A stretch of 64,000 nt of DNA from Gymnothorax reevesii (taxonomy: Eukaryota > Chordata > Actinopteri > Anguilliformes > Muraenidae), in the NCBI GenBank assembly GCA_029721435.1, contig CM056583.1, positions 50,633,620 to 50,697,619 on the forward strand, given 5' to 3'. The notes beneath the pieces are model-generated. The model was given only the letters and a program-made list of their open reading frames with translations, was not told the origin of the DNA and searched no databases. Position 1 is the first letter of the stretch; every line of letters begins with the position of its first letter. Of the stretch, positions 40,166 through 51,570 are shown piece after piece. Position numbers and translations under genes: made by a program.

Positions 40166-42602
40166 AGAAATTGATCATTTTCTTTTACCAAATACTCGTC
40201 CCATTCTTTGAAAGAGTACTTGAGTACTTTTGAGTACTTTGTGGTTTTTATCTATAATTTTTTTTCATGTGGTTCAGTCCAAAGTTGCACATTGGAAACA
40301 ATGCATGCTGCATTTGCCAGTTGTTTACTGTGTTTATAATAAGTTTATTCTGTAATTAGTCCTGCACCGAATAGTCTGTAGGTTCATGAAAAATGTTCAC
40401 AGTCAAATTCTAAATCAACAGTGGAATGCTGCAACCTTTTTTTTTTGCATATCTTTATTGAGTTGAAACATTGTTATTGTTAAACCCAGTATATCTGCAC
40501 AGTTGCAGATGTAGGCTGTATTAATATTATTAATATTATGCTTTTAGTGGAATTAGATTCCATTGGTGGCTGCGTAGGATTGTTTCTGGCTCTCGTGCTC
40601 CAAACATTTTCAATACCTCCAGAGAGTTGTCCAGGCTCGACTCCATCGGTTTCCCGGTGCAAGTCATCTTGCCTTACGGGGAAGTCAGACATGCACTTGG
40701 CTTGCCTGATTGGGCAAGTAATAAAATTCAGTGCCATATGTTTAATTTTCATGAAAACAAAGACGTTTTTCCTTCATTGTTGTGTTTGTGCTCACCTCAA
40801 TCGATAAAGCTTGAAACACACACTCATACATGAGAATGTAAGGAGAAGTACATGGGTCTTAATTATAAAGCATAGAAGTCCCTTTTTTTTGTGCCACAGT
40901 TCAGAAATCAGTTTTTATTTTAAAGTTGATTTGTAGCTTTTCATTCTGCAGAAATATCTGTATTTCTACTCGGTCATATTGGGATAAAAAGTGCATGTCC
41001 TCAGCTGGCTGGTGGGGTAGAGTAAATTTTGTGAGTCGCTGAACTATCACACTACATTGCCAGAGACTACGCTATACATACTATGTAAGCAGTCTTGCAC
41101 ATGCACAAGGTTAGTCAGTCAGGAACATGGAAAAGGGTCTGTGAAAAAGAAAGACTCAAAAGTTTGGGAGAGTGGTCTAGCTCAGTAATCAAATTATGAA
41201 TGTTTGAAAGTCCATAGTGTGGCACATCACTGACACTTGAAGCACCCTGTTTATCCTAGTTACTGAGCTTTGCACGTTCCTTGAAATTGTGATTTCTTGG
41301 CTGATGATACAATACCTCTATGGCTGTTAAGTGTGCAGTATGCCGGGGTGCTACACATTGTGACCATATAGAAGGCCTAAGACAAGCCAGAGATCTGGAA
41401 ATTGATTATCTACCATAGAATGCTGGAGCTTAATCATGGACGTGGGAAGCTCTTCAAGAATGTAAGCTGAAGAAGACCCCACCTTAGTGTTAAACCGGCC
41501 TGTCTGTTTGCTTTCTTTCGACTATCATGGCTGATACAACCTACATCAGATAGCATGCATAGCTTTAAAAACAAGTGTAACCTGCATCAGTCCTCAGAGT
41601 GACAGCTAAAGTGATCAGATTAAATACTGACCTGAAGATTGACTGCTAGATGGATTGTTAGTACGATTAGTATACTATTTAATCTGGTATATATTCTGTG
41701 AAATGAAAGGTCAAAATCTTCAATAGACCCATTTACAATTATCATATAATGCAAGGATTACACAGTCAAACTTGTTAATCCCCCCCTTGCTAATGTCTTG
41801 ACCAATGGCACCTTGATCATCCCTTAGTAGTCATTTCCAACAACAATATTCACATCCCTGAGGAAACATTACTCCAGTGCTTAACAGTGACATTGTTTAA
41901 CGAAACTACCTGTTAGCCAGCTGAGCTATCTGCTTCTGTCAGAAGTAAAGTCAGACCAACTAACTAATTAATCCACTCAAAATACAGGCAGTAAGGTAAA
42001 AAAGTGAGAAAGAAAGCAAGGCTCCATATATGTGCTTAATTCATAAAATGTACCTTGGGCATGCCATCTAATTTGGACACGTTCATGTTCAAAGCATGCT
42101 TGCAAGCCAATCAATTTTGAAAGCTGGTTTGGTCAGACGTTGTGGCACAGCTCTTATTTAGCTACTTCATGATTTTAAGACGGCTTAAATTGTTTTAAAG
42201 GAGCTGGGTGAACTGGGGTAAAATTTTCCAAGTTTTTTAACACGCTTCACTGAATCAGGCCTTTTATTGTGCTGTGCACCTTATTCACTGGGATTCTTAA
42301 CAGAAAAAAAACACTTCCAGATTATCAGGATTCTTGTTTGGAAGTGCGGGAATGCCTTAGTTGCTTAAGTTAACACCTTATTGTAACTCTCATCCTGATT
42401 TGCTATGGCTCCATTTTGGGTATTGGTAAATGTTTGTGGTCTTCTCTCTCTGTCTGGCCTCTACAAAGCAAGGAGGGAAACATCATAAATCTCTTCCCAA
42501 TCAGTTGTTAAAATGTCACCATCACAGGGCTGCTTGGAGCCCTTACAGAGTTAGTGCTTTCCTGTCATTTGTCTTCATTTTTAACTCTTGTCCGATGAAC
42601 AC
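40166..42602. other. No recognised gene
   Basis: Open frames at 40480-40833 on both strands have no recognisable domain. Otherwise AT-rich non-coding sequence. Confidence 0.4.
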
Positions 42603-42605
42603 TTA

Positions 42606-42994
42606 GGGCCGGTTCATACTCTACGAATGGTACGCGAGCGAGAACGCAAGGCAACGCATCGAGCAACGCAAGGTAGCTATCTTGCGTCCTTGCGTAGCAA
42701 AGTGTGTCGTCCAAATTCTTGTAACGGGACGCATCGACGCGTGCATTTCTGTGAGATTCCAATAGGGGAGATAAAGCAAGTAATGCACCATTTGCTGTGT
42801 TCAACACACCAAAAGAAAAAAGAAGGAGGACGAGAAGGAGAAGACTTTGCTGCCCCCTATTGCATGAGCAGTGTACTACTTTTTAACGAGGCACAGCGCA
42901 GCAAGGGAGGCGCGTTCAGGCTTCTCTGTGAACGGAATGGAGCGGACCTGTGCTCACGTTTGTCGCGTACCTTGCATAGAGTATGAACCGACCC
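42606..42994. mobile_element. PIF/Harbinger MITE (389 bp)
   Basis: Ends GGGCCGGTTCATACTCTACG and (reverse complement) GGGTCGGTTCATACTCTATG match at 18 of 20 positions. They are flanked by a 3-bp TTA duplication (42603-42605 and 42995-42997), the PIF/Harbinger signature. The interior is unusually rich in 'gcaacgca/gcgag' motifs. Confidence 0.88.
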
Positions 42995-43639
42995 TTAGTA
43001 AATGCCGCCCTTGGCTGTCCAAGTAGAGTCCTTCAACTCACTGTGCGCAAAGTTTAGATGCACAAGTCAGCCAGTCAGCTGACAGGACCTGAGAACCAGG
43101 AGTGAGTGGATTTAGAGACAGAAGATGGTCATTTCGTTACGGAGAGTTTGGATCCTGTTCCGCTGCATTTCTTGAAAATGGCCCTTGGGCAACCGTATGC
43201 CTTGCAACTCAAGTATCCAGCATTAACATACAAAGGTACTTTTCTGTTGGCTGTGATACAAATAGCACTGAGAAGTATCCCACGATCCCACACAACACAA
43301 GTTGACATAAACACTGGCCTTCTGTCGTAGTCAGGCTTTGGCTAGAAGTGATTCATTTTGCCCACTCTTGTTCGCTACTCTCAATGCACTGCAGTTAGGT
43401 TTAAGGAACACTGGAAGGTTGCCACATGTTGCTCAGTATTCTGGTCTTCAACATGTTTGTATTTCCATGCAAATTACTCATACCAGAGTCTTTTCCTTCC
43501 AAAGAGAAGCTATTTTAGGTATCATTTTTGTTCAGTTTGAAAATGAAATGTTATTATGAACTGGACATTTCCAAAGAAACTAACCTTCTTTCAATATGAT
43601 GAACTGTGATAATTTATCTCACTACCCTTCAGTAACTTG

Positions 43640-43893
43640 ACTTTTGCTGACATTTGCACATACACTATATAATCTGACAACTACTCTACCATTTTGTACA
43701 TAGCACTCACTTTATCTTACTTCTTTACTTATTTTTTGTGCTCAGAGCTAAGTTTATACCTGTTTTATTTTTAGTTTAGTTGTTTATTTTAGTTGTGTGA
43801 TGGGAACTTGCAAGTAAGAATTTTATTGCTCAGTGTAGCCACAATGTTTTTTGCTGTCTATATGACAATAAACTTCTTGAGCCTTGAATCATG
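43640..43893 (+). repeat. LINE/SINE 3'-tail-like repeat
   Basis: The string 'gcactcactttatcttac...tattttagttgtgtgat...aagaattttattgctcagtgtagcca...tatgacaataaacttcttga' has the layout of a common fish retroposon 3' end. Identification is from memory; no coding part is attached. Confidence 0.45.
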
Positions 43894-44588
43894 AATTCCA
43901 AATTGAACTCCGTAGATTTTGCATTTTCATGAAAGGGTGTTTTTTTTTTTTTTTTGTCCGATGTGAGTGTTGTGGATTTTTTACGTTAGTCTCATTTTTT
44001 TTTGAAGTCCGTACATGAGCAAACTCAGATTTGCAGACAAAAACTAAGATGTTAAATGCTGTGACAAAGCAGCACATTCATAAGCAGAAGTGACTGTCAT
44101 TCTGCCTCTGGTTCACACAGCTTCCCTCACTACTGACATCATCACACAGTCATCCATTGTGCTGTTGCAGAGCAAGTGGCAACAAGATCCACAGATATCA
44201 GTCTGAGGAAAGCATAGCTACACACTCCACCATTCAGTGGCTTTTACTGTTTTTCCTGTTTTGATAATAAACAGCAGACTGATTCAGACATTGCACCCCA
44301 CTTTGCGGCATAATATCAGACCTAATCTGAAAGGTTACTACAAGTATGAGATGTGAATACAGGTTAATCAAAAGGAATTTGAAATGAAGCAATGATGTTA
44401 CTTCCTGACCATGCACGGTATGTAATTCTGGACAGTTTTTTGTCGCTTTGGGGGAGATTTAGGGGGTAGTTACTTGTTAAGAGATTCATTCACTGAGCTG
44501 GTGATGAGTTCCAGTTTCAGTATTATGAATCCATCTACCGCATGCACAGACCTGCCTGGGTGTTCATTGCTCTTTGTCTTTTACAGGA

Positions 44589-45193
44589 AATGATGCGTGG
44601 ATGGTATGGCTATGCTGAGATAAGTGGAAACCCCCAGGAGTGAAGAGCACTGAAAACTGTAACTATTGGAGGCAGTCTCAAAACTGGGGGCGCCTCTCTC
44701 CGGCCGTCGGAAAAACCCCAGTGGTTTCCTCATCCTCCTCCTGCCCAGATACCCCTGCCCTTCATTTCTGGAAACATGTCCATCGCCCTGAAGCAGGTCT
44801 TCAACAAGGACAAAACCTTTCGGCCCAAGCGTAAGTTTGAGCCCGGTACGCAGCGTTTTGAGCTACACAAAAAAGCGCAGGCCTCGCTCAACTCCGGAGT
44901 GGACCTACGGGCCGCCGTCCAGCTGCCACACGGCGAGGACCTCAATGACTGGGTGGCCGTGCACGTTGTGGACTTCTTTAACCGCATCAACCTCATCTAT
45001 GGAACCGTGTGCGAGTTCTGCACCGAGAAGACCTGCCCGGTCATGTCAGGTGGTCCTCGATATGAGTACCGCTGGCAGGACGACCACAAGTACAAGAAGC
45101 CTACTGCCCTCCCCGCACCCCAGTACATGAACCTGCTGATGGACTGGATTGAGGTCCAAATCAACAATGAGGACATCTTTCCCACCAGCATAG
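44589..45193 (+). CDS. mob3b: MOB kinase activator 3B, first coding exon (CDS 44776-45193)
   Basis: Acceptor TTGTCTTTTACAG (to 44588) starts an exon with 187 bp of 5' UTR. The ATG at 44776 begins [20 protein letters not shown], diagnostic of MOB3B rather than MOB3A or MOB3C. Residues 1-139 are read, including [15 protein letters not shown] (zinc-ligand cysteines C82 and C87) and the YEYRWQD and [10 protein letters not shown] segments of the Mob1/phocein fold. The exon ends ATAG|GTGAGT (intron from 45194), splitting the Gly codon. The remaining 75-80 residues with the zinc histidines must lie beyond 64 kb, or I have missed them. Mob3 proteins are small scaffolds that bind STE20/NDR-type kinases. 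The exon is clearly GC-richer than its flanks. Confidence 0.93.
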
Positions 45194-48100
45194 GTGAGTG
45201 TCCTGTCAAGATGATGAAAAATTCTGTTAAACCCCTTTGCACAGATATAGACTCCGGCATCCATATATTCCAAAATTTAATTCTTAAATAATTCTGTAAT
45301 TGAATTTCCAAATGTCTTGCTTCACTGGAATAATTTTCCACAGTCTCTGTGACACAGATGCTAAGTTATAAAGCCTAAATGGGCGAATGCAAAACAGGGA
45401 AGAATTGGCATTATTGGTATTCTACGTAAAGGGGTTAAGGAAAAATCTCGCTGAGACGGAGGTTTTTAAAGCTGCCACATGCCTTCTTATTTTTCGAACA
45501 ACGGCTTGACCCGTCTGGTCTATTGTGCCCATCTGGCCTCTAGAGAAAGGCACTTTTGCAAGTTAATTGTACCTTTTGACTCCCACCATTTCCCTGCTGA
45601 CTTTTTAAATCTCAAAGGGAGGGAAGTTTATAAAAAGAAAGCTGTCATCACTGGGTAGTAGAATGCTCCATTACATCATGAAAGAGCAGGTGCAGCCAGA
45701 GCAAGCAGTAACACAGAATAAAGGCAACAGTACCACCTCAAACAAAACAGACAAGCCCCACCTCTGACCTCTGGCCTATTGTCAGTCTCTCAGATGTGTT
45801 GCAATCTTGGGGCACCATTACACCTGGGGACCTTTGGGCAGGTTAAAGGGAGCACATACAGATAATAGACTCAACAAAGCCCTCAGTTTTCAGCTGGTGG
45901 CAACTTCTCTAATCCAACAGGGCAATTCTACTGAGGTTAATATTGTTGAAAATAAAGTCTCTCTCTTAAATAACCCACTAGAGCTTATAAAAGAATGGGA
46001 TCACAAAGCAGTCTACATTCCTGCTGCCAGCGCCTGAAAGAGATGGTAACTCGGGTATCTAAAGCCACCCTCCATATCTGTCTTTGTTCCCAGGGCTTAC
46101 ATTCAATGTAAGGTCGCCCAACCCAAAGGGAAGCAAGTTGACTGCGTCTCGAGAGAATAGTGCACTGTTCAAAATAAATGGAGCAAAACATAAGTATATT
46201 AAGAGTTCAGCTACACACAAAACCCTCTACCGAACCCTCGGAGTAAACGTGAGGTCTAGACAGGTTGTGACTGCTGCTGTGGGTATCATTAGCAGGTAAC
46301 ACTATCACCTGCATCCCTGAATTATTCAAGGATATTTGATCTTCATTGGCCTAGCCTGCTACCACTATGTCAAGGTGAAACCGTATCCAACCATCCTTTG
46401 TCGCTTTTAGCCTGCAGCTGCATGCGAGACGCCCTCTATCAACAAGAACTACATTTCACTCCTTCTTAGGCTTTGCATGTTCCCAAAGTCCTTTTAGCTA
46501 TTCAAAGCTATTCAGAGGTCAGCTTGTGCAAGCTCAGTCCTCAAATTGTTTCTGTATACAACAGCCCATGCTTTCTCCATTTGTGAAGGTTTAAAACCAA
46601 TATTTTGAGAAGTGTAAAATATGTGATCGACCAATCGGGAGTGGTTTGTCGGAGGATGTGCAGTCCAGTTCTCGCTCAGAAGTGGAACACAGTGGGAAGC
46701 CCAGGCATTAAACCACTGAGCTGAGTCAGCAGAAAGGGATTAACAGGGATCGGAAAGTTCCGGAATGCTTGCCACCTTTGCGAGGCCTGAATGAGGAGCT
46801 GCATTTGTCTTTTTGCACTCATGCCCAGCTTCTGTGCTGATCAGCTGGTACACTCGTGTCCCTTTTATCAGTCAACTTCATTGACTGACTCTGTTAACAA
46901 TTTATTTTTTTGGTACAGTAGTGCTCAGCGTTTTTACTGGCTAAGAACAAAACAGCAAGCTTAATAGTAGCGTATCAGGCAGAGTTGCAGTGTAAGGTGC
47001 ATGGGGTGTGTCCCCCTCCTTTTTCTTTCACTTTACAAGATAATCACCAATCATCCGAAAAGCAAATGCATAAGAGAGTATACCCACTTTCTCCTTAAAC
47101 CCATCTACCAAAGAGTATACCTACAACCTACTTCTCCAGGGACCACTTCACCACTGACTGCCAGTATTGACTATACTTCCCAAGATCGAAAATACGATCC
47201 AAACATTTTTCAAAGAAAAAAAAAATTATCAGACTGACATCAGTCTGCAAGCTCAATGACTGCATACACTGACATAGGCATGATTATTAGTCAGTGATCT
47301 GGAATCACTCCGCAGCCATTGCTGCAAACCGAATAATCTGGCTTCAAGATATTTAGCAAAGGAAAGAAATATAGAACTGATTGACGACTCGTCAACTTTC
47401 GACTGTACAAACAACAGCAAAAAACACGCAACACTAAAGTCAGGAAGAATAAGGTAAACATTAGCCTAGATTAAAGCTGTAGAGGGCTGAGATGTTCAAG
47501 TATAACTGGAAGAGGTCGGTCATCTTCAGACAGTGGCCAAGTTACATCTCCACTGTTCTGGTCTTAATGGGAAGCTCACTGCACTGCTAAGAGCCAGAGA
47601 ATATGAACATGCTAACAGGACACGTAAGGTCAGAAAGGGGGAGGAGGAGATAGCCATCTGAGAATGAAGGTTTTGGAATGGAGGGGAACTGGCTGGTGGG
47701 TATTGTCTGATCTGTTAAAGGCAGTCGCCTTTGTAGCCCTGAATGCTTAGCCCTGAGATTTTAAACTTGATGCATAGAGACAGGCAGTATATTCTTTAGA
47801 ACATAGACTGTAAAACTACTAATACAATACATTATTTCTGCCGTGTTCTTTTGACCTCTTAATTTTCTATAATGGTAATTTATTTGCATGCGTCAACGTT
47901 AAACTTTTGATTTTCATACTTTTTTCATATAATTTATAAGAATCTCTCAAATATGTGATTTTTTTCCCAATTCGAGTGAGTATGATATTAAACTGATTCG
48001 TGACCAAAACTGGATACTTGACAGGATAGTGAATGTTTAAGACCTTTTGAATGATACTGCTAACAAGGATTTGAAGTCATTGATCAGGTAAAAACTTGAG

Positions 48101-49270
48101 AAATTAGAGAAAGATCAGAGGAAAGTGACACTCACAATCTGGAAAGGTGCAAGATCACAGATTAACCTGGAGAGGGGAGTTTTGATGGACTCCCTGCATC
48201 TCTAGTACCCAGCACCAGTAAACACAGCATGGAACCACAGCTATAATGGCTGAGGCAAAGAAAATCCGTTTGCTTTTCTTAACATATTGGTGCTATCACA
48301 ATTCTTCCATGGAAACAATAGAGTCCTGCCTCACAGGGATCCTGAGATTATGCAGGGTAATCCTGTGTTAATGGCAGATTACTGCCCTAGCGAGCAGAGT
48401 GCGGCACATACCCAGAAGCCTGGCCAGGCACCCTCATACCTCATAAGTCCTGTTAAGTGACTCTTCGACAGGCAGTGGGGGAGAGGGCTGCTGGGGGAGG
48501 GGCGTGCTCTTATATAACGTCCCATTCTTTCAGAAAAACACAAAATATGCTTTTCCTTGTGGCATAGTTCAGGGCAGTTCAGGAGGATGCATTTTATTTG
48601 TCCCGCAAGGATGGCTTGGCGTTGAAAAAGTGCTCTACTTCCGGAAGCCATGGCTGTTCCAGTATAGATGACAGCTGGAGGTTTGCTTTTGATGACGATT
48701 TTAGGCAGGCATACTGAAACACAAACTTATGGCCACTCTCCAGTACTTTAGTCTCAGTCCTTTCCAAAGACTAACTGCCTCTTCTCACCGTTTTACTGTT
48801 GCTAACCCTCCTCTGTTCTGAAGAGAAGTCAAGCCTGTGAACAAGCCTGTCTGTGATCCTAGTACTTCTTGGGCTGCTGGCCCTGTGGGTCATTCACCTG
48901 AGAATGCTCTGTGAGATTTTCAACCCTTTCGTCAACTACATAATTACATGCTCTGTGCCGTCACTAAAGCTATAATTATCCAATCAGCTATTCAGTGGAG
49001 ATATACCTCTGACCAAGGTTAGAAAACTCATAAAGGCTGATTAATAATGTATCACTCCCAAGTCTGACTGCTGTGAATTTTTATTATCCTTTCAAGCCAC
49101 ATTTTTTGTCCTTCCTTCCTGCCTTATCTGTTGCAATCCACAGAGGAAAGGTTACTTCCACATTACACCACAGAGAAGGCGCACCATGCTTTTGGAAACT
49201 TCAGACAAGCTACTGGGTATGGGACAATAGACCCCTTTTCTGTTGATAAGCACATGTATACTTGAGAGTA
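45194..49270 (+). other. mob3b: mob3b intron, proximal part
   Basis: Starts with a strong donor, GTGAGT. No second exon (expected to read VPFPKNF... and contain a FRVFVHVYIHHFD-like block) is visible anywhere to the end of the window. Open frames in this stretch have no recognisable motifs. Confidence 0.6.
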
Positions 49271-49274
49271 GCGC

Positions 49275-49960
49275 ATATAGTACCAGAAAAAATATTTGCC
49301 CCCTTTCCAATTTCTTCTATTTTTGCTCATTTGTCATATTTAAATGGTTCAGATCATCCAACAAATTTTAATGCAAGACAATGACAATATGAGTAAACAC
49401 AAACGCAGCTTTTAAATGATAATTTCATTAATTGAATATTCAAAACCAATGTCAACCGTATGAAAAAACAACCGTCCTCCTAAACTGGTTCCGCTTTCAG
49501 TGGCAGCCACAACCACTGTCAAACAATTGCGGTAACTGGCACTGAGTTTTGCAGATCACCATGGTGCAATTTGGCCCTCTCGTCTTTGTGGAATTATTTA
49601 AATTCAGTCACATTGGAGGTTTTCAAGTATGAACGGCCTGTTTAAGGCAAGGCCTCACCATTTGAATCGGGTTCAAGTCTGGTTACTGACAAGACCACTG
49701 TGAAACCTTCACTTTGTTTCCTCTGAGCCATTCAGAGGTTGACTTTCTTGTGTGGTAGTGCATTGTCCTGCTGCATAACCCAATTGCGCTTTAGCTTTAT
49801 GTCACAAACTTATGGCTGGACGTTCTCAGTCAAGATTTTGTGGTATAAAGCAGAATTTATGGTTCCATCAATTGTGGCAAGTCGCCAGGTCCTAAAGCAG
49901 CAAAGCAGCCCAGACCACAAATCAATACCACAAATACCAAAGGCACGCATACCTTTGGAT
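49275..49960 (-). pseudogene. Decayed Tc1/mariner element (family D)
   Basis: The plus-strand text 'aaaaaatatttgccccctttcc...' and 'ccattcagaggttgactttcttgtgtggtagtgcattgtcctgctgc', with 'ttatggttccatcaattgtggcaagtcgccaggtcctaaagcagcaaagcagccc', is the antisense of a familiar fish Tc1 transposase C-terminal half (GPG.LA.I.GTMNSA and Q.DN region). Stops are frequent. The right side is cut near the family A insertion at 50081. Confidence 0.68.
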
Positions 49961-50080
49961 TAATCATGAATATATGGTTTTGGAGTGCAAGAAACCAGTC
50001 AGCTTATAGTTTTTGTCCATGTAGACAGGAAGCTTGTATAACTCCTAAGCCCATGTGTGGTCCTTGGGTCAAATTAAGTA

Positions 50081-51569
50081 CAAAACCCAAAACCAGTGAA
50101 GTTGGCACGTTGTGTAAATCGTAAATAAAAACAGAATACAATGATTTGCAAATCTTTTTCAACCTATATTCAATTGAATACACTGCAAAGACAAGTTACT
50201 TAATGTTGAACAGGTAAACTTTGTAATTTTTTGCAAATATTAGCTGATTTGGAATTTGATGCCTTCAACATGTTTCAAAAAAGCTGGCGCTAGTGGCAAA
50301 AAAAGAGTTGAGGAATGCTCTTCAAATACTTATTTGGAACATTCCACAGGTGAACGGGCTAATTGGGAACAGGTGGGTGCCATGATTGGGTATAAAAGCA
50401 GCTTCCCTGAAATGCTCAGTCATTCACAAACAAGGATGGGGCGAGGGTCACCACTTGGTGAACAAATGCGTGAGCTGATTGTCGAACAGTTTAAAAACAA
50501 CATTCCTCAACGAGCTAATGCAAGACATTTTGGGATTTCATCATCTACGGTCCGTAATATCGTCAAAAGGTTCAGAGAATCTGGAGAAATCACTGCACGT
50601 AAGCGACAAGGCCGAAAACCAACATTGAATGCCCGTGACCTTCGATCCCTCAGGCGGTACTGCATCAAAAACCGACATCAGTGTGTAAAGGACATCACCA
50701 CATGGGCTCAGGAACACTTGAGAAAACCACTGTCAGTAACTACAGTTCGTCGCTACATCTGCAAGTGCAAGTTAAAACTCTACAATGCAAAGCGAAAGCC
50801 ATTAATCAACATCACCCAGAAACGCCGCCGGCTTCGCTGGGCCCAAGCTCATCTAAGATGGACTGATGCAAAGTGGAAAAGTGTTCTGTGGTCTGACGAG
50901 TCCACATTTCAAATTGTTTTTGGAAACTGTGGACGTTGTGTCCTCCGGACCAAAGAGGAGAAGAACCATCCGGACTGTTATAGGCGCAAGGTTCAAAGCC
51001 AGCATCTGTGATGGTATGAGGGTGTATTAGTGCCCAAGGCATGGGCAACTTACACATATGTGAAGGCGCAATTAATGCTGAAAGGTACATACAGGTTTTG
51101 GAGCAACATATGTTGCCATCCAAGCAACATCTTTTTCATGGACGCCCCTGCTTATTTCAGCAAGACAATGCCAAGCCACATTCTGCACGTGTTACAACAG
51201 CATGGCTCCGTAGTAAAAGAGTGCGGGTACTAGACTGGCCTGCCTGTAGTCCAGACCTGTCTCCCATTGAAAATGTGTGGCGCATTATGAAGCGTAAAAT
51301 ACGACAATGGAGACCCCGGACTGTTGAACAACTTAAGCTGTACATCAAGCAAGAATGGGAAAGAGTTCTACCTGTGTTGCTGCCTTTAAATTCTAAGTTA
51401 ATGATTATTTGCCAAAAAAAGTTTCTCAGTTTGAACATTAAACATCTTGTCTTTGCAGTGTATTCAATTGAATATAAGTTGAATATAAGTTGATAAGTTT
51501 GCAAATCATTGTGTTCTGTTTTTATCTAGGATTTACATAACGTGCCAACTTCACTAGCTTTGGGTTTTG
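50081..51569 (+). mobile_element. Tc1 transposon, family A, second copy
   Basis: TA at 50079-50080 and 51570-51571 flanks ends CAAAACCCAAAACCAGTGAA and its inverse. It is a 1,489-bp relative of 16625-18249 with a deletion of about 110 bp near the transposase C-terminus (around 51372). Confidence 0.9.
50436..51400 (+). pseudogene. Tc1 DD34E transposase, family A copy 2, inactivated
   Basis: The ATG at 50436 opens 192 uninterrupted codons, including the HTH ([11 protein letters not shown]) and WSDES. A 1-bp deletion near 50995 ends this frame at 51011. The second part carries a TGG-to-TGA stop at the VMVWG Trp (near 51015) and then resumes with [10 protein letters not shown] and SPIENVW. The C-terminus is lost in the deletion. 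This copy lacks three of the four lesions of the 17-kb copy, so the two decayed independently. Confidence 0.85.
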
Positions 51570-51570
51570 T

